Assembly (NCBI RefSeq): GCF_000165795.1
Contig: NZ_CM001022.1
Coordinates: 1 to 64,000, forward strand
Source of the DNA: Aminomonas paucivorans DSM 12260
GTDB taxonomy: Bacteria; Synergistota; Synergistia; Synergistales; Synergistaceae
Length of the DNA stretch: 64,000 bases
Reading direction: 5' to 3'
The notes under the pieces are model-generated. The model searched no databases, had not been told where the DNA came from, and was given only the letters and a program-made list of their open reading frames with translations. The position numbers and the translations under genes were made by a program. This document shows positions 16,523-24,516 of the stretch, piece after piece (within the stretch, counting starts at the first letter, position 1; every line of letters begins with the position of its first letter).

Positions 16523-18346
16523 ATGTCCCTCGTCGCGGGCATCGACATCGGCAACGCCACCACGGAGGTGGCCCTGGCCCGGGTGGAGGGGAAGGAGATC
16601 ACCTTCCTCTCCACGGGCATCTCCGCCACCACGGGCATCAAGGGAACCCTGCAGAACCTGTCGGGGCTGCGCCAGTCCCTGGGCATGGCCCTGGAACGGG
16701 CGGGGTTCCGGCGGGACCAGTGGGGGGTGGTGGACGTGATCCGCCTCAACCGGGCGGCCCCGGTGATCGGGGACGTGGCCATGGAGACCGTCACGGAGAC
16801 GGTGGTGACGGAGTCCACCATGATCGGCCACAACCCCTCCACCCCCGGAGGTCTGGGGGTGGGTCGGGGGCGCACGGTGCCCTTCGAGGCCCTGCCCTCC
16901 CTTCGTCCCGGGGATCCGGTGATCCCCGTGATCCCCCGGTCCGTGGACTTCACCCGGGCCGCCGGGGGGATCGCCGAGGCCCTGGGGCGGGGGGTGGAGG
17001 TGGCGGGGGCCATCTGCCAGGCCGACGACGGGGTGCTCATCGTGAACCGGCTTCCCGTGGGCATCCCCATCGTGGACGAGGTGTCCGCGGTGGATCGGGT
17101 CCCCCTGGACATGAAATGTTGCGTGGAAGTGGCCCCTCCGGGGCGGGTGGTGGAACTGCTCTCCAACCCCTACGACATCGCCACCCTCTTCGACCTCTCC
17201 CCGGAGGAGACCCGGCAGATCGTGCCGGTGGCCCGGGCCCTGGTGGGCAACCGCTCCGCCGTGGTGGTCCGCACCCCCCTGGGGGAGGTGCGGGAGCGAC
17301 GCATCCCCGCGGGGGAGCTGTACATCCAGGGCCCGGGGGGCAAGCGGACCGTGAACGTGGAGGACGGGGCCGAGGCCATCCAGACGACGGTGGCCGCGTC
17401 GGCCCCGGTGGAGAACATCTTCGGCCAGCCGGGCACCCACGTGGGAGGCATGATGGAACGGGTCCGGCGCACCATGTCGGACCTCACGGGCATCCCCCTG
17501 GGAGAGGTCTCCATCCGGGACCTCCTGGCGGTGGACACCCTGGTTCCCCAGAAGGTGGTGGGGGGGGTGGCGGGGGAGTTCTCCCTGGAATCCGGCGTGG
17601 CCCTGGCGGTGATGGTGAAGACCGAGGAGCTGCCCATGCAGCGCCTGGCGGAGGCGGTGAGCGCGGACCTGGGGGTCCCGGTGGAGGTGGGGGGCGTGGA
17701 GGCGGACATGGCCATCCGGGGAGCCCTCACCACCCCGGGGACGAAACGCCCCCTGGCGGTGCTGGACCTGGGGGCGGGGAGCAGCGACGCCTCCTTCATG
17801 AAAGAGGACGGAACCGTGGACCTGGTGCACCTGGCGGGGGCGGGGAACATGGTGAACACCATCCTCGCCAGCGAGCTGGGCATCGAGGACCCGGACCTGG
17901 CGGAATCCATCAAGCGGTATCCCCTGTGCAAGGCGGAGAGCGCCTTCCACATCCGGCAGGAGGACGGGACGGTGCGGTTCTTCGACGCCCCCCTGGACCC
18001 CCAGGTGTTCGGCCGGGTGGCGCTGCTCCACGAGAACGACCTGCTTCAGCCCATCCCCCTGCCCGTGACCCTGGAGAAGGTCCGGGCGGCGCGGCGCAAG
18101 GCCAAGAAGGAGGTCTTCGTGACCAACGCCCTCCGGGCCCTGGAACAGGTGGCCCCGGCGGGGAACGTGCGGATGCTGGACCACGTGGTCCTGGTGGGGG
18201 GCTCGGCGTCGGACTTCGAGGTGCCCACCCTGATCACCGAGGCCCTCTCCCGCTACGGCATCGTGGCGGGACGGGGGAACATCCGGGGCAAGGAAGGCCC
18301 CCGGAACGCCGTCGCCACGGGCCTCGTGCTCTCGGCGGCGGGGTAG
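16523..18346 (+). CDS. pduG: Diol dehydratase reactivase, large subunit
   Basis: PduG, with PduH, exchanges damaged cobalamin in inactivated diol dehydratase in an ATP-dependent, chaperone-like reaction. The 607-residue product is family length (Salmonella 610). It opens with an actin-like nucleotide fold, GIDIGNATTEVALA, and has DLGAGSSDASF near residue 415 and the C-terminal VLVGGSASDFE. ATG at 16523 lies ten bases after the pduE stop with GGGGGG between. The next gene starts six bases after its stop. Confidence 0.95.
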   Translation: MSLVAGIDIGNATTEVALARVEGKEITFLSTGISATTGIKGTLQNLSGLRQSLGMALERAGFRRDQWGVVDVIRLNRAAPVIGDVAMETVTETVVTESTMIGHNPSTPGGLGVGRGRTVPFEALPSLRPGDPVIPVIPRSVDFTRAAGGIAEALGRGVEVAGAICQADDGVLIVNRLPVGIPIVDEVSAVDRVPLDMKCCVEVAPPGRVVELLSNPYDIATLFDLSPEETRQIVPVARALVGNRSAVVVRTPLGEVRERRIPAGELYIQGPGGKRTVNVEDGAEAIQTTVAASAPVENIFGQPGTHVGGMMERVRRTMSDLTGIPLGEVSIRDLLAVDTLVPQKVVGGVAGEFSLESGVALAVMVKTEELPMQRLAEAVSADLGVPVEVGGVEADMAIRGALTTPGTKRPLAVLDLGAGSSDASFMKEDGTVDLVHLAGAGNMVNTILASELGIEDPDLAESIKRYPLCKAESAFHIRQEDGTVRFFDAPLDPQVFGRVALLHENDLLQPIPLPVTLEKVRAARRKAKKEVFVTNALRALEQVAPAGNVRMLDHVVLVGGSASDFEVPTLITEALSRYGIVAGRGNIRGKEGPRNAVATGLVLSAAG

Positions 18347-18352
18347 GGGTCC

Positions 18353-18880
18353 ATGGCGACCTGGTGCGGCCGGGCAGGGGAGCTGCCCTCGGACAAGCCC
18401 TCCGTCCACCTCCTTGTGGACGCTTCGGTGGATCACTCCGCGGCCCGATGGGTCGCCGCGGGGTGCGAGGAGGAGGGGGTGCCCCTGGCCTGGGACGAGG
18501 GGACGGGGGATGCGGATGCCCTGGCCCGGCAGGCTTCGACCCGCTCCCGCCTGGAGGTGGGGGTGGGGGTGGACCCCCTGGGCGGGGCGGTGGCCCTGGC
18601 CAAGATCCCCCAGCGGGCCTACGTGGTCGAGGGGGGAAGCGATCCGGCGACGCTGCGGCATCTGGGACAGTGCGCCGCCCGGCTGGCCAAGGGGGAGCCG
18701 GTGCCCCGGAAGGCGCCCCCCGGGGCAGAGGTCGGGGTGGCGGCTCGGCCGGAGGACAGCGAAATCGGCGCGGCCCCGTCCCGGTCCTTCCCGGAAGGGG
18801 ATGGGCGGACCCGTCTCCTGGTGGAGGCGGTGCTGAAGGCCCTCGCAGAACGACCGGGAGGGAGGGATGGATCGGCATGA
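18353..18880 (+). CDS. pduH: Diol dehydratase reactivase, small subunit, with a C-terminal extension
   Basis: PduH is the small partner of PduG and resembles the dehydratase beta subunit in fold. Residues 15-120 match the family, including VDASVDHSAARWVAAGCEEEGVPL in two parts and RLEVGVGVDPLGGAVALAK. The product is 175 residues, about 55 longer than Salmonella PduH. The extra tail is a disordered linker followed by an amphipathic helix, RTRLLVEAVLKALAER, near the C-terminus, much like the encapsulation helices of PduD and PduE. That the tail targets the reactivase to the lumen is inference. The stop overlaps the next start codon (ATGA). Confidence 0.88.
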   Translation: MATWCGRAGELPSDKPSVHLLVDASVDHSAARWVAAGCEEEGVPLAWDEGTGDADALARQASTRSRLEVGVGVDPLGGAVALAKIPQRAYVVEGGSDPATLRHLGQCAARLAKGEPVPRKAPPGAEVGVAARPEDSEIGAAPSRSFPEGDGRTRLLVEAVLKALAERPGGRDGSA

Positions 18881-19416
18881 GCGGGCAGAAGAACGCCTTG
18901 GGGTTCATCGAAACCGTGGGTCTGGCGGCGGCGGTGGCGGCGGCGGACGCGGCGTGCAAGGCCGCCGACGTGCGTCTCATCGGCCGGGAGATCTCCAAGG
19001 GCTACGGCTACGTCACCGTGAAGCTCGCCGGAGACGTGGGGGCCGTGAAGGCGGCCCTCGCCGCGGCGAAGGCCGCAAGCGAGAAGGTGAACCGGGTGTG
19101 GTCCCTGGACCTGATCCCCCGCCCCGCGGCGGGCCTGGGGGACGTGCTGGTGTGGAACCGGGAGACCCGGGGGGCGGAAGGGTGGCGGGAGGGCCAAACC
19201 GTCTCCTTCCCCGAAGAGCCTCCCGTCCCGTCGGAGGAACCGACTCCCCCGGAGGAGGAGTCCCTCCCGGAGGTCCCGGAGACGCCGGAACCGGCGGAGG
19301 AGCCCGAGGCCCCGGCCCCCGAAGGGCCCGAGGTGAAGGAAGAGGAGACGGAGAAGGGGACGACTCCGGGCGCCGAGGCGCCCCGGGCCCCCCGGCGCAG
19401 GACCAAGAGGCGTTGA
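18877..19416 (+). CDS. BMC shell protein with an acidic/proline tail (PduK-like position)
   Basis: The 179-residue product has an N-terminal BMC domain (about residues 4-90: NALGFIETVGLAAAVAAADA, then [13 protein letters not shown]). The rest is a low-complexity tail rich in Glu and Pro (about 103-165) ending in a strongly basic RRRTKRR. In Salmonella this position is held by PduJ/PduK, and PduK also has a C-terminal extension, but that one has cysteines and this tail has none. The domain is less like PduA than the neighbouring tiles. ATG at 18877 overlaps the pduH stop. The tail could reach into the lumen or the cytoplasm; no function is known to me. Confidence 0.8.
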   Translation: MSGQKNALGFIETVGLAAAVAAADAACKAADVRLIGREISKGYGYVTVKLAGDVGAVKAALAAAKAASEKVNRVWSLDLIPRPAAGLGDVLVWNRETRGAEGWREGQTVSFPEEPPVPSEEPTPPEEESLPEVPETPEPAEEPEAPAPEGPEVKEEETEKGTTPGAEAPRAPRRRTKRR

Positions 19417-19458
19417 CGCCCCCTGGGGGGCGCGGAGGAACGAAGGGAGGACCGGTCC

Positions 19459-19773
19459 ATGACTCAGGAAGCGTTGGGCATGATCGAGACCCGGGGCCTG
19501 GTGGGCTCCATCGAGGCGGCGGACGCCATGGTGAAGGCCGCCAACGTCACCCTGGTGGGACAGCGCCTCACCGGGGGCGGCCTGGTGACGGTGATGGTTC
19601 GGGGGGACGTGGGGGCCGTGAAGGCCGCGGTGGACGCGGGAACCGCCGCCGCCACCCGGGTGGGTGAAGTGATCTCCACCCACGTGATCCCCCGGCCCCA
19701 CACGGACACGGAGACCATCCTTCCCTCCCCCCAGGGAGGGCGGACGGAGAACGTGTCGATCTCCCAGGACTAG
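19459..19773 (+). CDS. pduJ: PduJ/PduA-type hexameric shell protein, second copy
   Basis: The 104-residue single BMC domain is very similar to the copy at 12489, sharing [33 protein letters not shown] and the THVIPRPH ending. It differs in the pore loop (TGGG where the other has KIGSG) and has a 15-residue polar tail. Duplicated PduA/PduJ tiles are usual in propanediol compartments. ATG at 19459 follows GGGAGG. Confidence 0.92.
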   Translation: MTQEALGMIETRGLVGSIEAADAMVKAANVTLVGQRLTGGGLVTVMVRGDVGAVKAAVDAGTAAATRVGEVISTHVIPRPHTDTETILPSPQGGRTENVSISQD

Positions 19774-20001
19774 GGGGACAGGATGGATTCCGGGGCGGAT
19801 CGGGCGGCAGGCGCGCCTCTCCCCGGAGGAGACATCCCCTTCGCCCCTGGTGGAGGGGGAAGGGGGCGACGCGGAGGCGGGGGAGGCCGAGAGGGCCTCT
19901 TCCGCCGGACCCGGGAGGACTCGGCCCCTTGGGGCGGGTCTTTCCGGGAGACCGGACGAGGCGGGGGCCCCTGCCCCCTCCGGGGAGGAGAGGGTGCGAC
20001 G
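19774..20001 (+). other. 228-base gap between pduJ and eutJ with an unexplained open frame
   Basis: The eutJ frame is open from ATG 19783, but the peptide would be a Gly/Arg-rich run unlike any EutJ. The frame starting at 19784 is also open, to a TAG just past 20001, and reads as an acidic, proline-containing peptide (PLVEGEGGDAEAGEAERASS, ending RVRRCV). That resembles the tail of the BMC protein at 18877, but it has no start codon. It may be the remnant of a tail or shell gene, or chance in G+C-rich DNA. Confidence 0.35.
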
Positions 20002-20901
20002 GTGCGTGTAGACCTGGACGTGCGGGAGACGGAGCTGCCCTCCCTGGGTCCCTGGGACCCGGAGCGGGTGACGGACCTCCTGGCCCCCCTGGAGGAGTCC
20101 CTGGAGGACGAGCGCCCCCGGGCGGACTGGAAGCGCCTGTTTCTGGGCTTCGACCTGGGGACCACCAACCTGGTGCTGGTGGCCCTGAACGAGGAGGGGC
20201 GCCCCGTGACGGCGGTGATGGAGTCCTCCCGCGCCGCCGTGCGGGACGGGGTGGTGGTGGACTACTGGCAGGCCATCCAGGGGATGAAGTCCTGCCTGGA
20301 GCGACTCCAGCGCCGCCTGGGCCGGGACCTCCCGGGGGTGGGGGCCGCCGCGTTCCCCCCCGGGGTGGGGGAGCGCACCGCCCAGGTGTGCGCCCACGTG
20401 GTGGAGGCCCTGGGCTTCGACTGCCGGGGGCTCTACGAGGAACCTACCGCCGCGGCGGAGGCCCTGGGGGTGCAGGAGGGGGCCATCGTGGACATCGGCG
20501 GCGGCACCACGGGGATCTCGGTGCTCCGGGAGGGGCGGGTGGTCTACTCCGCCGACGAGCCCACCGGGGGCACCCACATGACCCTGGTGCTGGCGGGGGG
20601 CCTGGGACTGGAGTTCGACGAGGCGGAGACCCGCAAGCGGCGCATCGCCCAGGAACCGAGGCTGGTGCCCCTGCTGGTGCCGGTGCTGGAGAAGATGGGC
20701 ACCATCGTGCGGGACCACCTGGTGCGAAGCGGCCACCTGGGCCGGGTGCCCGTCCTGGTGTCCGGGGGCGGGGCGGTCCTCCCCGGGGCGGAGGGCGTCC
20801 TCTCCCGGGTGGTGGGCGAACCGGTCCATCTGGCCCCCCATCCCCTGCTGGTGACCCCCGCGGGCATCGCCGCCCGCCTGTGGAGGGAGCGCCGTGGCTA
20901 G
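20002..20901 (+). CDS. eutJ: EutJ-family actin/Hsp70-like protein of the microcompartment locus
   Basis: EutJ proteins are Hsp70-like ATPases of unknown role in ethanolamine and some propanediol loci, possibly chaperones for the cobalamin enzymes. The 299-residue product has the phosphate-1 loop GFDLGTTNLVLV near residue 55, EEPTAAAEALG and the phosphate-2 loop AIVDIGGGTTGISV in the middle, and an adenosine-type VSGGGAVLPG near the end. No substrate-binding domain of Hsp70 type follows. GTG at 20002, eight bases after GGGGAGGAGAGG, is chosen over ATG 19783, whose extension is low-complexity. It overlaps the next gene by eight bases. Confidence 0.87.
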   Translation: MRVDLDVRETELPSLGPWDPERVTDLLAPLEESLEDERPRADWKRLFLGFDLGTTNLVLVALNEEGRPVTAVMESSRAAVRDGVVVDYWQAIQGMKSCLERLQRRLGRDLPGVGAAAFPPGVGERTAQVCAHVVEALGFDCRGLYEEPTAAAEALGVQEGAIVDIGGGTTGISVLREGRVVYSADEPTGGTHMTLVLAGGLGLEFDEAETRKRRIAQEPRLVPLLVPVLEKMGTIVRDHLVRSGHLGRVPVLVSGGGAVLPGAEGVLSRVVGEPVHLAPHPLLVTPAGIAARLWRERRG

Positions 20902-21556
20902 GCCCGACCCGGAGGCCTTGATCGCCCGGGCGACGGAGCTGTTGCGCCTTCCCCGCATCGGCCTGCTCTGGTGCCGGGGGGCCGTGCCCTCCCCCTGGAC
21001 CCTTCCGGGGACCCGGGGGATCCACTACCTGGAGGAGCCTCGCGCCGCGGGGCTGCACCCCCTCTACCTCCTGGAGGGCCTCTCCCTCCCGGAGCGGGAG
21101 GCCCGGACCCTGGCGCTTCTGGCGATCCTGGAGCCCCCGGTCTCCCTGGTGGCGGAGCTGGTCTCGGGGTTGGGGGCTTCCCCCGCCGCCCGGCTGGCGT
21201 CGGCCTGCCTGGACGAAGGGGTGCCGGTGCTCCTGGACCCTTCCCGCCTGGAGTCCTGGCTGGCCGGGGCCGGTGCGGGGGCTCGGGACCGATGGACGGA
21301 GGCCCGAGGGGTCCTGGAGGCCCGGGGGGTCCGGTGGCTGGGCTCCGGAGGGGCCGCACCGCTCCCGAAGGCTCCCGACCATCCGGGAGCCCTGCGCCTC
21401 GGTCCGGGCTGGCACGCCTGGGGCGAGCTGAGCGGGCGGACGGAGGGGTGCTCCGCCGTGGTCCTGGCACCGGGGGCGAGGCTGACCCCGGAGGCCCGGG
21501 AACGGCTTCGGGTTCGGGGCATCCCGGTTCGGGAGGAGGGGACGGGATGGCGTTGA
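20894..21556 (+). CDS. PduM-like protein (assigned mainly by position)
   Basis: PduM is a microcompartment protein of unknown biochemistry needed for proper shell assembly in Salmonella. This 220-residue product lies between eutJ and the pduN region, where pduM is usually found. Faint similarities include an alternating helix/strand pattern with EGVPVLLDPSRLESWL and a C-terminal VVLAPGARLTPEARERLRVRG, like the end of PduM. Overall identity looks low, and it is longer than PduM (about 163 residues). I would treat the name as tentative. GTG at 20894 overlaps the eutJ stop; its own stop lies past the next ATG. Confidence 0.5.
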   Translation: MARPDPEALIARATELLRLPRIGLLWCRGAVPSPWTLPGTRGIHYLEEPRAAGLHPLYLLEGLSLPEREARTLALLAILEPPVSLVAELVSGLGASPAARLASACLDEGVPVLLDPSRLESWLAGAGAGARDRWTEARGVLEARGVRWLGSGGAAPLPKAPDHPGALRLGPGWHAWGELSGRTEGCSAVVLAPGARLTPEARERLRVRGIPVREEGTGWR

Positions 21557-21849
21557 TCCATCGGCTGATCCAGGCGCCCTCGGAGACCACCCGGGCCATG
21601 CTGGCCCGGCGCATGGGCCTCCGGAAGGACGAGGCCGTCCCCGGCCCCTGGGGAGCGGTGCTGCTGGTACAGGGGCAGGTGGCGGACCTCTTCGCCGCCG
21701 TGGACGTGGGCGCCAAGGCGGCCCCCGTTTCGGTCCGGGAGGTGTGGGGCAACTGCCCCCAGCACCTCAACACCGTGGCCTTCTGGGGGACGGCGGCGGA
21801 CGTGCGGCAGGTCCTGTCCGCCCTGAAGAACGAGGGGGTGCTGGCGTGA
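21547..21849 (+). CDS. GrpU-like BMC shell protein with a GNCPQ motif (possible pore Fe-S cluster)
   Basis: This is a divergent BMC-domain protein of 100 residues. Residues 35-62 (AVLLVQGQVADLFAAVDVG) and 75-95 (NTVAFWGTAADVRQVLSAL) fit BMC strands and helices, but the usual GLIE and RGDV motifs are lost. Residues 68-72 are G-N-C-P-Q. As I recall, a GxCPQ motif marks GrpU of glycyl-radical propanediol compartments, where six copies place cysteines at the pore to bind an Fe-S cluster. Here Cys70 is the only cysteine, as that model needs. Finding such a tile in a B12 (not glycyl-radical) locus is unusual. ATG 21547 overlaps the preceding gene, and the stop overlaps the next GTG. Confidence 0.7.
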   Translation: MALIHRLIQAPSETTRAMLARRMGLRKDEAVPGPWGAVLLVQGQVADLFAAVDVGAKAAPVSVREVWGNCPQHLNTVAFWGTAADVRQVLSALKNEGVLA

Positions 21850-22148
21850 AGCTTGCCAAGGTGGTGGGTTCGGTGGTGGCCACCCGGAAGGACGAACGTC
21901 TGGTGGGCCACAAGCTCCTGGTGGTGCAGACCCTCATGCCCGGACGGGAGGGTACCTATCGCCCCGGGCGGGACGAGGTGGGGTTCGCCGTGGCGGTGGA
22001 CCTGGTGGGGGCGGGGACGGGGGAGACGGTGCTCCTCTGCTCCGGCAGCTCCGCCCGGAGCGCCGCGGGGGACCTGTCCTCCCCGGTGGACCTGGCCATC
22101 GTGGGCATCGTGGACCGATCGGACGTGGACGACCGGGAGGTGCTCTAG
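21846..22148 (+). CDS. pduN: PduN/EutN-type pentameric vertex protein
   Basis: EutN/CcmL-family pentamers cap the vertices of the polyhedral shell. The 100-residue product begins with the typical KLAKVVGSVVATRKDERLVGHKLLVVQ (first strand and loop) and contains DEVGFAVAVDLVGAGTGETVLLCSGSSAR in the middle, ending with AIVGIVD. GTG at 21846 overlaps the preceding stop by three bases. It is directly followed by pduO at 22149 with no gap. Confidence 0.95.
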   Translation: MKLAKVVGSVVATRKDERLVGHKLLVVQTLMPGREGTYRPGRDEVGFAVAVDLVGAGTGETVLLCSGSSARSAAGDLSSPVDLAIVGIVDRSDVDDREVL

Positions 22149-23105
22149 GTGGGGCGCCTCTACACCCGAGGGGGGGACGGGGGCCTGACCCGGCTGGGGG
22201 ACGGCACGGCGGTGCCCAAGGACCACCGAAGGGTGGAGACCAGCGGCCTGCTGGATCAGGCGGGAGCCGCCCTGGGCCTGGCCCGGTCCCTGGCGCCCGA
22301 GGCCCTGGAAGAACCCATCCGGCGGGCCCAGGAGGACCTGATGGCCCTCATGGCCCGGATCTCCCGGGCCCGCCCCGACGGCCCCATCCCCTCCCCGGAG
22401 GAGCTGGAGGCCCGCATCGAGGCGATCCGTTCCCTCTGTCCCTTCCCGGACCTGTTCGTCCTCCCCGGGGACAGCCCCTCGGGAGGGGCGCTCCACCTGG
22501 CCCGCACCCTGGTGCGGGGGGCGGAGCGGCAGGCCGTGGCCCTGGCACGGGAGGAGGGGGCGGACGAGGGGGTGCTGGCCGCCCTGAACCGCACCTCCGA
22601 CCTGCTCTTCGCCCTGGCCCTGTGGGCGGACCGGGAGGAGCGGGTGGGGCGCATCGCCCGCCGGGTGATGCAGGAGCTTCGGGAGGATCCGCCCCGGTGC
22701 GGGGTGGGGCTGGAGGAGGCCAAGGATCTGATCGAGGTCATGGAGGGGAAGGCCCGGGAGGTGGGGGTCCCCATGGCCCTGGCGGTGACGGACGAGACGG
22801 GGGCCCTGGCGGCCTTCCTGCGCCAGGACGGGGTGTTGCCGGTGAGCGTGGACCTGGCCCGCCAGAAGGCCTTCACCTGCACCCGGATCCGGATGAGCAC
22901 CGGGGAGCTGGCCCCCCTGGTGCAGCCCGGGGCGGCTCTCTATGGCATGCAGAACCAGCGGGATTTCGTGGTCTTCGGCGGGGGCATCCCCCTCTGGCGG
23001 GGGGAGGTCCTGGCGGGGGCCGTGGGGGTCAGCGGCGGGACGGTGGAACAGGACGTGACGGTGGCCGGTGCGGGGGCGGAAGCCTGGAAGAGACGAGGGA
23101 GGTAG
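22149..23105 (+). CDS. pduO: Two-domain PduO: cob(I)alamin adenosyltransferase plus GlcG/HbpS-type domain
   Basis: PduO makes adenosylcobalamin from cob(I)alamin and ATP, supplying coenzyme to diol dehydratase. Residues 1-175 are the adenosyltransferase, with the ATP-binding RLYTRGGDGGLTRLGDG and the conserved HLARTLVRGAERQ and LNRTSDLLFALA. Residues 190-318 are the PduOC domain (AKDLIEVMEGKARE to the C-terminus with FGGGIPLW), a fold reported to bind haem in related proteins. The GTG at 22149 abuts the pduN stop. Both domains look complete. Confidence 0.94.
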   Translation: MGRLYTRGGDGGLTRLGDGTAVPKDHRRVETSGLLDQAGAALGLARSLAPEALEEPIRRAQEDLMALMARISRARPDGPIPSPEELEARIEAIRSLCPFPDLFVLPGDSPSGGALHLARTLVRGAERQAVALAREEGADEGVLAALNRTSDLLFALALWADREERVGRIARRVMQELREDPPRCGVGLEEAKDLIEVMEGKAREVGVPMALAVTDETGALAAFLRQDGVLPVSVDLARQKAFTCTRIRMSTGELAPLVQPGAALYGMQNQRDFVVFGGGIPLWRGEVLAGAVGVSGGTVEQDVTVAGAGAEAWKRRGR

Positions 23106-23114
23106 GTGGTTCCC

Positions 23115-24506
23115 ATGGCGATGGCAAAGGAGCAGCTCATCGAAAACGTGGTGGGTCGGGTCCTCTCCCTCCTGGGAGAGGAGGGGGTTTCTTCCTGCGG
23201 CTACGAGAAGGTGGACGAGGCGGTGGCCGCTGCGGGGGCGGCCCAGAAGGCCTGGCAGTGGGACTTCTCCCTGGAGGCCCGGATGCGGGTGGTGGACCGC
23301 CTGCGCCGGGACCTGCTGGAGGGGGACGTGATCCGGGAGGTGTCCGCCCTGACCCTGGAGGAGACGGGCATGGGGCGGCTGGACGACAAGCTGATCAAAA
23401 AGCGCCTGGCCGTGGAGAAGACCCCGGGGCCGGAGTTCTTCGCCACCAAGGCCACCAGCGGGGACCACGGCCTGGTGCTGGAGGAGCTGTCCCCCTTCGG
23501 GGTCATCGCCTCCATCACCCCCTCCACCAACCCGGTGGCCTCGGTGTTCAACAACACCCTCTGCATGATCTCCGGGGGCAACGGGGTGGTCTTCGCCCCC
23601 CACCCCGGGGCAGTGAAGTCCACCCTGAGGGCGCTGGAGTACGTGACCCGCTCCCTGGAGGCCAGCGGCGCCCCCTCGGGCCTGGTGACCACCCTCACCC
23701 AGCCCAGCATGGAGAACCTGGGGCTCCTCATGGAGCACCGGGGCATCCAGCTCATCTCTGCCACCGGAGGCCCCGGGGTGGTGAAGGCCGCCCTCTCCTC
23801 CGGCAAGCCCGCCGTGGGGGCGGGTCCCGGCAACCCCCCGGTGGTGGTGGACGAGACGGCGGACCTGCGGGCCGCCGCCCGGGACGTGATCCTGGGCTGC
23901 TCCTTCGACAACAACCTGCCCTGCATCGCCGAGAAGGAACTCTTCGCGGTAAACTGCATCGCCGACGAGCTGAAGAAGCACATGCTGGAGAGCGGGGCCT
24001 TCGAGCTGAAGGACCCGAAGGACGTGGGGAAGCTGATGGAGCTGACCCTGCGGGGAGGCGCCCCCAACAAGGCCTGCGTGGGCAAGTCCGCCCCTTGGCT
24101 GCTGGAGCAGATCGGCCTGAAGGTGGGGGGGGACGTGCGGGTGATCCTGGTGGAGACCCCGGAGGACCACCCCTTCGTGCAGGTGGAGATGCTCATGCCC
24201 CTGCTGCCCCTGGTGCGGGTGGCGGACTTCGACGAGGCCCTGGCGGCGTCCCTGCGGGCGGAGCACGGTTTCCGGCACAGCGCCGCCATCCACAGCACCC
24301 ACGTGGTCCACATGAGCCGCATGGCCCGGGCCATGGAGACCACCATCTTCACCAAGAACGCCCCCTCCTATGCCTCCATCGGCGTGGGGGGCGACTGCCC
24401 CACCGCCTTCACCATCGCCACCACCACCGGCCAGGGACCCACCACCCCCCTGTCCTTCTGCCGCACCCGGCGCTGCCTGCTCCACGGGGCGTTCCGGATC
24501 GTCTAG
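23115..24506 (+). CDS. pduP: CoA-acylating propionaldehyde dehydrogenase
   Basis: PduP oxidises the toxic aldehyde made by diol dehydratase to propionyl-CoA with NAD in the compartment lumen. The 463-residue product has a classic N-terminal encapsulation helix at residues 4-20 (AKEQLIENVVGRVLSLL), a nucleotide-binding region, and the catalytic Cys270 in FDNNLPCIAEKE. ATG at 23115 follows GGAGGT at 23098-23103; ATG 23121 is possible. No pduL is found nearby to turn the product into propionyl phosphate. Confidence 0.95.
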   Translation: MAMAKEQLIENVVGRVLSLLGEEGVSSCGYEKVDEAVAAAGAAQKAWQWDFSLEARMRVVDRLRRDLLEGDVIREVSALTLEETGMGRLDDKLIKKRLAVEKTPGPEFFATKATSGDHGLVLEELSPFGVIASITPSTNPVASVFNNTLCMISGGNGVVFAPHPGAVKSTLRALEYVTRSLEASGAPSGLVTTLTQPSMENLGLLMEHRGIQLISATGGPGVVKAALSSGKPAVGAGPGNPPVVVDETADLRAAARDVILGCSFDNNLPCIAEKELFAVNCIADELKKHMLESGAFELKDPKDVGKLMELTLRGGAPNKACVGKSAPWLLEQIGLKVGGDVRVILVETPEDHPFVQVEMLMPLLPLVRVADFDEALAASLRAEHGFRHSAAIHSTHVVHMSRMARAMETTIFTKNAPSYASIGVGGDCPTAFTIATTTGQGPTTPLSFCRTRRCLLHGAFRIV

Positions 24507-24516
24507 GGGATCTCCC

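Noticed and set aside
19783-20001. N-terminal extension of EutJ from ATG 19783
   Set aside because: The extension is Gly/Arg-rich and unlike the family, while GTG 20002 has a strong ribosome-binding site.
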